Below, piece by piece: positions 10,593 to 22,089 of a stretch of 64,000 nucleotides of DNA. The translations under genes and the position numbers were made by a program. This DNA comes from Vandiemenella viatica (lineage: Eukaryota; Arthropoda; Insecta; Orthoptera; Morabidae), in NCBI GenBank assembly GCA_031002005.1, contig CM061920.1, positions 112,086,095-112,150,094 of the forward strand, written 5' to 3'. Every line of letters starts with the position of its first letter. The stretch's first letter is position 1. The notes under the pieces are model-generated. The model had not been told where the DNA came from, searched no databases, and worked only from the letters and a program-made list of their open reading frames with translations.

Positions 10593-10629
10593 TCCGAAAT
10601 GTAGCGCCAGCCCGCGGACGTGGCCGTGG

Positions 10630-11430
10630 CCATCCTTTCCCCTCGATGTAACCCTCCCAATTCCTCCGCACTTCATCACCAATACACGCCCTGTACACTC
10701 CAATGACTCTCTTCGCCTCTCCATTCCAGTTCCTTTATCATATCAGCCACCACGACATCTTCAGAGACAAATCCAACAAGCCTCCCCAACTCCTGCACTC
10801 GACACCCAAAATGCGGTCCCATACCACACCACCACATCCAAGCAATGCCCCGTCCCTAGTCCTGTAACTCACCCAGCCTCCCATCCAAGCATAACAATCC
10901 GTCATCACTCTCCACCAGGTGAAGGACCCCGAAACCCCTTCCTATTACTTGTCCTGCCCAGTTGAGTTTGTTATCAAATGCTACGCCAAGGACATTCCAC
11001 ATTTCAAATCTTCAACAAGCAATTCCTTCATTAACCTACAATCAACCTTTAACCTTCCATCTGGGAACCCAATAAGCCAACTCCTCCCTGCACCCATCCC
11101 CATCCCACGCTAACCCACACAGCCAGACGTCCTGTCCATGCCATGCCAACCTGCACCCGTTCACTCTCCTCCCCCATTCTGATGCCACTATACAACAACA
11201 GTATGTCATATGCAAACAACCCAACCTCAGACAGCAAACCATCTAGCAATCATGCACTGGAACAACGAATACCAATGGTCCCAAAGCGCCACCGTGTGGC
11301 ACTCACTTCCACCTCCCCCGATAATGCATCTCCAACCACATCCTCCTATCCTCCACTCTTCAAGAACTCTTCCACCAGGAAAATCAGCTTTTCATCAACT
11401 GCAAAAGTTTTAGTAGTATGCTAATAATAA
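10630..11430 (-). pseudogene. Degenerate LINE reverse-transcriptase remnant
   Basis: Read on the minus strand this corresponds to the palm-to-C-terminus part of the same LINE family seen at 22.1-24.3 kb. Matching blocks include the one behind 'GTGTGGCACTC' (the PQGSVLG region) and the one behind 'CATATGCAAACAA' (the FxDD region). It is GC-richer than the other copies and full of stops. It begins about 40 bp outside the inferred right end of element 1, so element 1 may have inserted beside or into it. Confidence 0.6.
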
Positions 11431-11810
11431 CACACCAACACCATTCCTTACTCCGTCTGCGCGGAACTCTCTAAAACTGGAGAAAATACCATCGTCTATC
11501 ACTTCTTCCATTAATGATATTCCCCCTACTTCGACTGTAGAATCAAACGCGTAGCACTTGATATTCCAAAGCACTCACATTAATTACGCGCGTTGCCACA
11601 TTAAAGTACCTCGTTCCTATTTCAAAAGTCACGTCCATATTTTATCGGCACTCGTGATGAAGAAGGAAGATACAAATTAACACTAGCTTTCTTGTGGAAG
11701 TATACGCCAGTAAGTAGAAATTCTCAGTATTGATAGTTATTTTCGATTATAAGTTTGAGTGTAGCGTTGGTGAATTAATGACAACGCAGTCGGCTAAATA
11801 AAATGTGAAA

Positions 11811-12277
11811 AAAATTGTAGTTTAAATAACTAAAATCACGCTTTCGTAATAATGTGAACTAAAAGGTTAAAAATAATATTTAAATATAAACCTTTTGTTT
11901 AACAGTGATAGGACGTCCCACAATTCAGGATAATTTTTTTTTAATAAGCTTAAAGAATAAAGTCACTGATTATAAAATTAATGTAAAAAAGCATGGGGTG
12001 CTATTTCAGTTGTCTTATATTTTTTGTCGTTGGCGTTTTGTAAAGACAGAGTCATTGTCAAAAGTTATGTAGAGCGCACCCCACGCTTTTCTAACATTAA
12101 AGTTAATTTTGTAATCAGTGATTTTATACTTTAAGCTTATTCAAAAAAAAAAATTTATTCTGAATTGTGGGACGTCCTATCACTGTTAAACAAAATGTTT
12201 ATATTTAAATATGATTTTTAACCTTTTAGTTCACATTACTACGAAAGCGTGATTTTAGTTTTTTAAACTACAATTTT
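11811..12277. mobile_element. MITE-like inverted-repeat element
   Basis: Two arms of roughly 190 bp (11,811-about 12,000 and about 12,075-12,277) are reverse complements with scattered differences. Shared words are 'AAAATCACGCTTTCGTA', 'ACAGTGATAGGACGTCCCAC' and 'ATCAGTGATT'. A loop of about 75 bp holds no gene. The full-length hairpin form suggests a non-autonomous fold-back DNA transposon; no target duplication was identified with confidence. Confidence 0.7.
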
Positions 12278-12829
12278 ATTTTTAAACTTTTTAGTTCAGA
12301 TAGTTTAAAAAGTATGTTTCTTACTGTTGGCTTTTCTTCGCCAATCTCTCTTTTTCTTTGAGTTGTAGTTTCATTTTTAATTATTATTCCCACGAGTAAA
12401 ATACAATTAAATGGTCAACTCAACAAGAGATCCATAAGCAGGGTAAACGAGGAAGGCTACTTTTCTATAATAGTACGAAGTAATATTTCGAATACTTACT
12501 ATTCAACATCACGTTAAGCGACTGCAGACAGAGAAAACTTTCTGGATAGGAGACAGCGGAAGACGATCGTCTACAGCAACGAAGGCTCGTAAATCACACC
12601 CGGGAAACTGAAAAAACGATGATGATGATGATGATGACGGCTGTATATTGGGCGGGAAATCTCCGAAGGGTGTGGCCGCCAAATGACGAAGATTTCTCGA
12701 ATCGCACCTGTGCACTAATGTCGCGGCTGCATTTGCCTAACTCAGTAATCCCATCACGTATAGGATATGTGTAGTTTAACTTGAAGTCCTAACCATGGGT
12801 TATCCTAATCTTTTCCATTTATAATATCC

Positions 12830-12915
12830 GCAAAAATGCGAACCGAAATCGGGATTCGAGCAGGGAATGTCTGCTCGCCAGTCACGCGCCTTAACCAACT
12901 AGGCCACAAAGACGA
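12830..12915 (-). repeat. tRNA-derived SINE head (fragment)
   Basis: The minus strand reads 'GGCCTAGTTGGTTAAGGCG' (box A) and, about 35 bases later, 'GCTCGAATCCC' (box B). This is the spacing of a pol III tRNA-type promoter. No clear cloverleaf or 3' end is seen, so it is called a SINE or tRNA relic and not a functional tRNA gene. Confidence 0.55.
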
Positions 12916-12949
12916 TTCGAAAAGTGGGTGAAAATGAGCCACATCTATC

Positions 12950-13660
12950 ATGAGACGGTTAAATCACTTTAGTGTTTTACTGTCAAAGTAATGAGATTAC
13001 CAAGACATAGAAATGAAATTATTGGATTGTCATCGGTTCTTAATGCATGTACAAAATTTCAGACAATTCGGACTTTCTGAAGTGGGTGAATATTGAAATG
13101 AATTTTCCATTACATTCAACCACTATTAAGTTGTTTCTGACAACGTGATGAGAGTGAAATTATTGAATTTTTATCGGTTCTTAATAAGTGTGCAAAATTT
13201 CAAACGATTCGGACGTCAGGAAACGGGTAAACACTGAAATGGATTCCATTACAACCATTTTTCTATTGTTACCGTGAGAATAACGAGAATAGCAGCACGT
13301 TGCTAAGAGACTACTGTATTGTGCAAGATGTTTATGTTTTTACTGTCAACGTAATGAGAGTATCAAGACATGGCTTTGAAATTATTGTATTGTTATCAGT
13401 TATCAATACATGAGCAAAATTTCAAACAATTCAGACATCTGGAATTGGGTTAAAATTAAATTGAAAATTCCACGACATTCAACCATTTTTTCTGTTGTTA
13501 CTGTCAAAGTAATGAGAATAGCAGGATATAGCTATGAAATTATTGTATTTCAAACAGCTCGGACATCTGGAAGTAGGTCAAAATGGAGTTGTAAAATTCC
13601 GTTACATTCATACATACATACATACATACAAGTCAAGCTAATATAAAGCGTGTAAAAAGT
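12950..13660. repeat. Degenerate repeats ending in a (CATA)n tract
   Basis: Four imperfect copies share the words 'TACTGTCAAAGTAATGAGA', 'GAAATTATTG' and 'AAAATTTCA.ACAATTCGGAC' (near 12,980, 13,140, 13,340 and 13,500). The array ends in CATACATACATACATACA at about 13,612-13,630, then 'AGTCAAGCTAATATAAAG'. A short tetranucleotide tail of this kind is common at the 3' ends of RTE-like LINEs; this assignment is tentative. No coding sequence is seen. Confidence 0.55.
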
Positions 13661-14400
13661 TATTCCGTTCTTTGCCCTACCCACTAAGAAACTATGCAGC
13701 ATAGTAACGGAGTAAAAGTTCATTATAACACTGTTCGTGTGTGTGTTGGATATCTTAGCTTGTTGTTGTTCTCAGCCGTCAGAGGACACAAGTCTTGTTC
13801 AGTTTATTCCGTCTTCAAACTGTCCCCAAATTAAAAAGAAAGTGCAGTCTTATTTTTATACTTATAGATAACTTAAATGTTGTCTTATTTCAGCACCGAA
13901 TTACATCAGAGAAGCTATCTTTTGGTGTTCGAAAAATGTAGGTGTCCTACCAACTGTGACTGTAACGAAACTAATAATACACTTCACGATTTTAAAACAT
14001 CCATTCTTACAACGCCACGTTCATTTGAATGCTGACAACGAGTGTTTTTAGCGTAACTATCATATGTTCTCGTACGTAACAACTCCAGCTTGACTTAGTC
14101 GAACGCTAGAGTTGTTCCGTGTATCGCTGTGTGGCGTAACCATAACAACTAAACATTTCCCAGAGTTACAGAATGTTCGTTTGGATTTATGACAGATAAT
14201 ACAAGAGACATTTATATTACTGAGTATGGATAAATATTTTATATATTAACTTGGAAATCCGCTATGGTACACGTTTCTGGATAAGAAACGGTATAGCGCA
14301 ATCGAGCGTCATGAGCGGTACCTATGAGCGTCATATGTCGTATATTTAACGATTTTAGGACGGACCGAGACCTCATAAAGAAGCGGGGTTGCTTTATGAC
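13661..14400. other. No recognised feature
   Basis: AT-rich sequence without a supported gene or repeat. It lies just downstream of the host-like exon at 14,401-14,608 on the minus strand and would be intron if that exon is real. Confidence 0.5.
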
Positions 14401-14608
14401 CTGCGACGTGCTGGTGGCCGTCCTCCGCCTGCTGCTGCTGCTGCTGCGGGGTGAGGTAGAGCGTGCTGCGGTAGCGCGGCGTCGCGGCGGAGGCTGGCAG
14501 CGTCCTGGCGCGCGCGGCGCGTGCCGTCTCCTTGGACAGCCTGTGCAGCGCGTCCAGCGCTACGCGGCGCGTCTCAGCGGGCAGCTCCCGACACACCTCC
14601 TGCAGCAC
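14401..14608 (-). CDS. Possible host exon (unknown protein)
   Basis: On the minus strand an acceptor (a TG-rich run ending TGTGTGCAG) is followed by an open, GC-rich stretch beginning VLQEVCRELPAETRRVALDAL, running through 'LHRLSKETARAARARTLP' and a short Gln run (QQQQQQ), to a possible donor CAG|GTCATA at 14,400. The Leu/Ala/Arg-rich start looks helical, as in HEAT/armadillo-type proteins. I do not recognise the protein. The local jump in GC content inside AT-rich DNA and the splice-like edges support an exon. The donor is weak, and low-complexity repeats leave room for doubt. It could belong to the same gene as 32,884-33,089, which lies upstream on the same strand. Confidence 0.45.
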
Positions 14609-15322
14609 CTGCACACACACTCAACCTCAACCTCTACACAATTTATCCAACACATTTCTTTAAAATAAATATTACAATTATATTTTATTCAAAAGTACTA
14701 ACATGAAAAGAATGGGAGATATTAATAACTGCTTAGCTTAAACAAATAATATCCAACAAGATTAACATTTTAGTGTCAACCGGACTGATGTAACGTTGCA
14801 ATGTCTACTAAGCCCAATGTAAATGTTTAAGATTTTGATACGAGATAGCATCTCAGTTATCATACCCTCAAGCCAAGATAACTGTAAGACTCAACTATTT
14901 ATTTTTCTGTACTAACTTCAATAAACTCATAGTTTTTTTAATATTTGCATTTCACATTATTATTTACATTTTTAATTAGCTTCTTTGCAGACACCAACCT
15001 TAGTCTTCTACTACAATTCACTTCTACCGTATTTAATCGATGCCACAGCACTTCAATTTGTGATAATATCCCACAAATATATTCATGTGTTTATTTCACG
15101 CTTTATCGCCTTCGACAACATGCAATCGCTTTGTACTGATTCGTTCTGGTCTTCAATCCCAAGACAACTGTGGGCTCATAATCTATATACACTCTGGAAT
15201 TTTTAGTCATATTACTTGTTAAAATGTTTTACAACTATTGCAACCATGGTCATTCCAAGTGTATCTACTGAACTCTCATCAATTTTGTTTTTATGGTGTT
15301 CTTTGCGCCTCAGAATCCTTGA
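14609..15322. other. No recognised feature
   Basis: AT-rich sequence with short chance reading frames only. It is possible intron between the host-like exons. Confidence 0.5.
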
Positions 15323-15334
15323 AGGGATCATTGC

Positions 15335-15582
15335 ACTTTTTTTTTTTTACTTATGGCTTTAAGGCTCGTCGACGTCGAGGTCATTAAAGGCGGGATGGGA
15401 CTTGGAACAAGGAACGCGAAGAAATTCGGCCATGGCCTTTTGAATGAAGCATCCCGGCATTCGCCTGTAATGATTTGGGGAAGTCATGGAAATTCCAAAT
15501 CTGGATACCCGGACGGGGATTCGAACCGCCATCCCTCCGAATGCGATACCAGAGCGTTAACCACTCACCCACCACGCTCTGT
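15335..15582 (-). mobile_element. tRNA-derived SINE with target-site duplication
   Basis: The minus strand has a tRNA-like head (box A 'GGGTGAGTGGTTAACG', box B 'GGTTCGAATCCCC', 15,505-15,580). A body containing 'CATGACTTCCCCAAATCA' follows, then a 3' end 'CCTCGACGTCGACGAGCC' and an A run (T run at 15,337-15,348 on plus). The near-identical 12-mers GGGATCATTGCA (15,323-15,334) and GGGATCATTCCA (15,583-15,594) flank it as a duplication with one mismatch. A fragment of the same 3' end occurs at 21,399-21,436. Confidence 0.85.
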
Positions 15583-15599
15583 GGGATCATTCCAATCTT

Positions 15600-17865
15600 T
15601 CTTTTTCGTAAATACATTCGCATTCTATTACTACTTTGCACTAGGTGAAAAGTACATATCGTAATAGAAGCGCCAAAAATTGATTCTTCAATTTTTTTGT
15701 TGACCAAAAGCCACAGTGCCTGCTGAACACATAGACGTCGTCCCTTACAAAATAGTGCTTGCAATGTAGGTGCACGGTGGTGCTCCAGGTCTCTGAGGAG
15801 AGCTGTATGGAAATGACGGAGTCGATGAATATGAAGGCAGTGGGGTCGACTTTCATCTGGCGTCATTACCATATAGATACGGTGTGCGCACAGGCCGAGC
15901 AGTCTCCAGCCAGCCAGACAGTTAATTCAGTGCAAGTACCGCCAATCACACAACTCTCACAGCGGACAGGCAGAATAAGCCAAAGTTATTTTCTTAATTA
16001 TTATTATTCTTAAAGCAACTCCAACTTTTAGTAACGTAATGACACGAGACAAACTGCTGAGTTCTGTTCTTGGACTTAATTATTTCTCATAGATCTGGAA
16101 AATAAGGTAGATAGTTCAGAATGTTTACAATATGCTTTGTTACATTTTGAATGTGTAAGCCTTACAACAATTAATCCTTGTTTACTAAAGAATTTTTACC
16201 TTTTAACACCACCAACAACCTCAACTGAGAAAGTGCAACGGTATAAGAAATTGATATGTCGGGATATATTTTTTAAAATTCCTGGGGTATTGTAAAAATT
16301 ATATCTAATAACTGATAATATCCAGTAAAACTCAGTAGGGGACTGGCGTGTTTATATCACAGAGATCCGCATATTTGCGGTTTCGAGAATTCGATTCTTG
16401 AATTTAGAGGCAATCAGAGATGGTCAAGAAGGTCATATAAAAAGTTTGAAGTCTGACAAAATCAGACTGCCAGTAAAAAAAATTGATTTTAACACCTGTC
16501 GAAAATTTTAGACAGGCAAAAAGTAATTTGGTTTACTTTAGCCAGTAATGAAAGTAAGGATCTGAATCTAGCTACAAGCAAAATTATATGTGGTGAATAT
16601 ATTACAATTTGAGTAATTACTCTTGCTATGATTTTCATCATTTTATTGTGCGTCTACAACCGTAGTCAGTAATAAACGAGCTGTCGTATATCTTTCAAAG
16701 TTAACATAAAAATGCCATTAAAAGAAACGATATTTCAGAAAGAAACCTATAGTAAAATCTTGGTGTTTAAGTAGAAGTAGCGATTTAGAAGATCTTTGAC
16801 GGAGGAACAGAGAAGAGTATCGCTGGCGACAAACATGGTTACAAGAACTCGATATGTTTGTACCGAAAGAGAGATTTATAAGATTGGTTGTAATATTAAA
16901 AGTGTTATAACAGTTAATGATTATTGTAAAGGTTATTGCCTTATTTGAAAACTGGAAAGTGTATGTTCCAATAAGTAAATGTGAATTAGGAAGGCTGAGT
17001 AGCGGGAATTGGTCTGCGACAATCTGTTGTTCTTGGGATTGCCAAGCTTAAAGGCGAATGGTTGCTTCATACATTAAATGGAACATTTGATTTTATACCA
17101 TACATAAACATAACTGGAGTCCGAAAATCTTTAATTCCCGCAAAGCTCTTAACAGAAAGATGCACATTCGTAGTCTTAACCCATTAATAACTTTAACCTC
17201 ATCACCACTATTCTAAAAAAAAAAAAAAAAAAATCTTTAAATTCTGAAATAATTTGCTGTTTTCCTATTTCTTATGAAAGAAAATTACAATAGAACCTTC
17301 AAAAGGATGAAAAGCACTAGTATCGACGATTTTCAATACCCAATTTTCGATAGCTGAAGTTTTTCCAGAATCGATAGTTCCCTATACGGTACACATTAAG
17401 TATGAGCATTTTTACTATGTACCCAGAAAAAAATCGGAATTGATAAATTTTTTTTATCATACTAATATCACTAAGAACAAAATTTTGAATATATGTGGGA
17501 AAGTACAGAAAAGAAACTAGCGTAAATCAGAAGTAGCATGATATAATTGACACTTCTAAGATGGAAGAAGCACATCTTAATTACAGACGACTGAAAAATG
17601 GTAGCGGAAGCCTTCTGTTAGGACGAACTGGGACATGTTGGCGGCAACCATTGGGAAGCGGATGCTAAGCTAACTAGTGAAGATAATGAAGAATTCCGTT
17701 TAATAGAGCGCTTCACTGTACATCATTTTTCCCATTTCTTGTTTTTATCTTAAATCTGTCCAAATTACTTCCTGTTCCTTGTCGTCAGTCCTTTCCCGAT
17801 TCTAATGACCTCGACATCGACAAGGTGTAAAGCCATAAGAAAAACCGGCTATTGTAATTTCACAA
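15600..17865. other. No recognised feature
   Basis: AT-rich, no supported gene. An A run of about 18 is at 17,215-17,233. Small open frames are short and lack recognisable motifs. Confidence 0.5.
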
Positions 17866-17869
17866 TATA

Positions 17870-18345
17870 CTTACTTTTACATTTTATGGATTTTAATTTT
17901 AAATTCTTTCAGCTTTTTTTGTAAATTATTCTTCACTTCAATTGGTAATTTATTCCGTTCTCCCTTACCGCAAAAAAATATTTTCCCACTCTCTTAAGCC
18001 TGAAAGCGAGTGTCAGCTTTTGTTCATAGTCACCTTTTCTCTTCATTGCACTAGTCTTAGCTCTTCAACTAATCTTTCCAAGCCTCGCCAACAATGTACG
18101 CCTTGTACACTTCAAACACTCTCTTCTCTGTCTTCCTATGAATCCCAATCCAGCTCTTTATCATATCAAAAACATTATATTCTGCAATAATTTTCACACA
18201 CATCCCTTCTTTACACTTCCTCCAACTCCTGTACTTGATTCACAAAATATGGGACCATACTGCACCACCCTATTCAAACAATGGTCTGGAAAGCTTAGTA
18301 AACCCAATTCCTTTACTTTTCTGGTACGTCCCTTAATCACCCTAA
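17870..18345 (-). pseudogene. LINE 3'-end remnant (same family as 22.1-24.3 kb)
   Basis: The sequence parallels 22,130-22,600, with shared blocks such as 'TTTTAATTTTAAATTC', 'GTAAATTATTC', 'GAGTGTCA' and 'CACACTTCCTCCAACT'-like words. On the minus strand this is the RT C-terminal region and 3' end. It is too decayed for a readable protein. Confidence 0.65.
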
Positions 18346-18392
18346 ACAAAAAAAAAAAAAATAAATATCTTGTAAAAACAAGCTGTCTCGTG

Positions 18393-18862
18393 ATCGTATA
18401 GTGACAAAAAGTTATGAGATCTAATTCTGAGCCAAGTCTACACTTTACAGTGTGTATTCATTTGTGAAACAAAATGGTTTCTTTCGGTGTTATACATCGT
18501 TTATTTAGAATAAAAATAAATAAAAAAATATCTGGAGAAGTGGCCATTATATACTACATGTTTTAGGTAACCTATATAAATACCTTAAATGTGTTGCTTT
18601 ATCAAATTTATAACTACATAAAAACCAAGATTTCCCTCGCACTTTCTCGAATTTGACAAGTATATATAATGCCTTCCATTTCAGTAAAAATTATGACAGG
18701 CATAATAGCCAAATAAACAGATTTTATTTTTATTCTACAAAACGATTTAAAACACACAGAGAAACCATTCTGTTTCACAAAGTGAATTGAATACACACTG
18801 TAAAATGTAGAACTGGCTCAGAAGAGAGATCTCGTAAATTTTTGTCACTACACGAGCCCCAG
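18393..18862. mobile_element. MITE-like inverted-repeat element
   Basis: The arms (about 18,393-18,520 and 18,720-18,862) are imperfect reverse complements. Shared words are 'TAGTGACAAAAA', 'TTTACAGTGTGTATTCA' and 'TGAAACA.AATGGTTTCT'. The roughly 200-bp interior has no gene. The outer ends read CTCGTG...TAGTGACAAAA. Probably a non-autonomous DNA transposon. Confidence 0.7.
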
Positions 18863-19287
18863 ACTTGAATATTTATACAAGAATTGTTTTGTGGGATCTC
18901 AATTCATTTTGTAAATTTATCGCATCTCTCAAAAGTAATGATTCCATTTGAAAATTGGTCAGTAAGAACATTTCAGATTTGAAGACATTAATATACGCTA
19001 CCAACAACGCCCCACTCTCTGAAAACAATGGGTGTGCGCCGTAGCCGAGCAATGCAGATTGCCGCTGGTTTAACTACCACCATAAATAAAGTACTAGTAA
19101 CTTCCAAACTAAGCGTAGGAAACAAAGCAAAACTTACGATAATAGTTAAACTTGCTGATCTCTATGTATTAAAAAAATCTCAGGCATATAGCTTTATCCG
19201 GAGAAAAGCAATTAAGCCGCAAATATGTGCCAGACTTTTTCGTGTTTGGAATTGTAATTTTATATATACGGGGAAACTCCCATATTA

Positions 19288-20974
19288 GCACCCTAATCCC
19301 ACTATTAAGGTGGGTACCGGTGAGCAGCCCAAGTCAAGGGCGCATTCATCCTGGCTCTGTTCTCTGATGTTGTCCTTTAAGGGCCGAATTTCAAAAAATT
19401 CCTTCCTTAAAATATATGTGACCAAAGTGAAGACCATCAGCTATAAAATGACACCTGATTAATTGATTTCGGTTAAGTATGAAGGGAGATAATGAATTGT
19501 AACAAAAAAAACCTTATAGAAATATATATATGATTATTTTCTAAACTCCGTTTTTTCTATAAGCATAATGTTTTCACTGAAGAATAATTAATAAAGAAAA
19601 TCCCGGTACATGTCGATGGTTCAGTTCATTGTCCAATTGAACTAAACACCAAACTGACTTTTAGTTGAGAATCAGGACGGAGAATTGGTCCTCGGCTGGA
19701 AGATCAACAAGTTTTAATCAATTCGCAGTACCGTGCAACCTTCTGCCTTGCACGCTTTATTCATTTCATTAAAAAGGTTGATAACATATTTGAGAATGCT
19801 TATAGAAATTACAATTTTTTAGACGAAATATGTAAAAAATTGTAATTGCTACAAGCATTCTCAAATACAGGTGAAAGAGTATCAATCTAAACCCTTGGAA
19901 ATGGATTTTATGCGTATTAAGACCAATAAAATTCTACAGGAATAGATTTCCATGTAGAAATATCTTCTCTTACAATAAAGACTTTTGTTGTAAGCGCATT
20001 TAATTCGAAATGATACCACTGCAGGAAACAACAGTTATAATCTCTAGGGTTATACTCAATATTACAAGAATCTAAGCTGAAAAACTGATTTCAGTAGAAC
20101 ATGATGCATAATCAAATGAGTGGAATCAGTCATCTTTTAAGACACACATGCAAGTAGATATTAAGTATAGATACAAAAATATTTTGGAATGACCCAGTTT
20201 GAGTTATTATTTCACTAATGAATTCAAAGTGCAATTCTTGTGAGTGTGGTGTACTGTACATTAATTCCTTTATTAAGGATTTTACAGATTCTATCTAGAA
20301 GAGTGGGATGAATGTCAGAGAACAGAAACATAACTAATGGGTCTGTGTAGCATGTAATAAAGTTCTTAACAAACACCGCTCAAGACTATTGGTGCCTATT
20401 AGATTGAAACTTGGTTTCGGAGAAGTATCTCTGAAGAATTATAAGCACCAGACCCACATAAATGACTATCGTTCAAGAAACTTCTCAAGACTTACATCAA
20501 GGGATATTAAATAGAACAAGGAATCTATTAATGAATCTGACAGATAAACAATCATTTTTTAAGATGACTATTTTAGCGAGTAAAACGATTAGATCATTAC
20601 CAAACAGATACATTTTCATAAACAGCCAAATTTTTCAAAATTTTGTCACATCACTCGACGCAATAAGGTATATTTGCGTTGTTTATTTTGTATTCAATCA
20701 AAATGAACGAACTGAAATTATTTAATACATTATACTTTTTGCTTTATTGATTTTTTACAATGGAAAAGTATTATTTATGTTATCTTGTTACGGTTGTGTA
20801 GTATGCTGATAATTAAACGCTATAAATATTCAATTCTAGCGAACCTTCTTTAGCGCTGTATGAGGCCGAAGTGGTTGCAACCTCTCCCTAACATCAGAGA
20901 ACAGAGCCAGGATGAATGCGCCCTTGAGTCGGGCTGCTCGCCGGTACTCACCTTTATGGTGGGATTAGGGTGCT
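19288..20974. mobile_element. 1.7-kb inverted-repeat element with ~85-bp arms
   Basis: The left arm 19,288-19,371 and right arm 20,890-20,974 are close reverse complements, sharing 'GGGCGCATTCATCCTGGCTC' and 'CTAATCCCAC'. The AT-rich interior has an internal hairpin at 19,788-19,866 and an 87-codon open frame at 20,462-20,725 without a recognised domain. It could be a decayed DNA transposon, or two inverted copies of another repeat around unrelated DNA. Confidence 0.5.
19788..19866. repeat. Perfect-ended hairpin
   Basis: ATTTGAGAATGCTT...AATTACAATTTTTT on the left pairs with AAAAAATTGTAATT...AAGCATTCTCAAAT on the right across a loop of about 15 bases. It lies inside the 19.3-21.0 kb inverted-repeat element. 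Confidence 0.75.
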
Positions 20975-21398
20975 CCACGGAGCTTCAGGAGGCTTTCTTT
21001 AATCCGACTGGAATCTCGGTCGCCAAATCGCTTTACTGTCTGAACGAAATGATTTCCTGCTGAAGGCGGTCTAGGAGGGAAATCACCAGGTAACGGAATG
21101 CCTTAGCGCTATTGTTTCCACCAAAAGCAAACCAGGATTTGTTACACCAGAGGTTCACAGTACCCTCTAAATTTATATTATTGACAAGTCTCACTGTACA
21201 CACCTAAATAGAATAGCGATATGATATGTGATAATTATGAAGATGAGCCTCTTCCACTAACTAATGAAGCATAAGTGCCGTTAGTAGCATATATGGATAT
21301 ACTCGTTACATGAGAACAATCTTTGATAGTGTAGTTAACACGAATAATGAGAACAAATGACGTCTACGATGATATCAGTAATATTTAGCTTCTCCTTC

Positions 21399-21436
21399 TG
21401 GCTTAAAGCCTCGTCGACGTAGAGATCATTAAAGAG
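21399..21436 (-). repeat. SINE 3'-end fragment
   Basis: About 38 bp match the 3' end of the SINE at 15,335-15,582 (TTAAAGCCTCGTCGACGTAG versus TTTAAGGCTCGTCGACGTCG). The head and body are absent. Confidence 0.55.
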
Positions 21437-22089
21437 TAATATTAAAGCCAATTATTCATCATACGACACTCACTACAATGTTGCAGTAACGCGGTGAATA
21501 ATGGAAGTGATTCAGCTGTTTCACGGATCGTTACACTGCCAGCTCAGTCTAATACGTGCTCTACATGGGACTGATCCAATAATCAGAAACTTCAGCAACA
21601 AGAAAACTGTCTACTCTATCAAATTGTAGAATCATTCATTCAATCCGTGTCCAGATTTATAAATGTCATGGTGATATGAATCAGACTGATAGCTAACTTT
21701 CAGTGGCAGTCATTCCCTCTCGAAACGTCTCACTTTAAGCGAATAATTCTAAATCAGCTGTGTAGAAAAGATGACCTGTTGGCTTTTAGTCTCTCAGTAT
21801 CTTACGACCGCGTCAGTCACTGTCAATTTCCTGGGCAGAGCGATGATAATGATGCACTGTAATTTGACGGTCTTTTTATTCCATTATCCTTGATAAAAAC
21901 ACAATATTAGCTTTGTGCTCTGTTTACTGATGTTTGACTTACAGAAATGAACTACTTCTATTGTACAGTATATTCTACAAGACTAGTCTGCCAACAATTA
22001 TTATTATTAATTTAATTGCGATGGAGTACATGCTCTGCCGGTAATTCCAATAGTCATCTAATTACCCTTTATTTATTTTTAATTACCCT

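Noticed and set aside
10214..10660. 148-codon minus-strand frame at the element-1 end
   Set aside because: It spans the inferred terminus and GC-rich repeats and has no recognisable domain.
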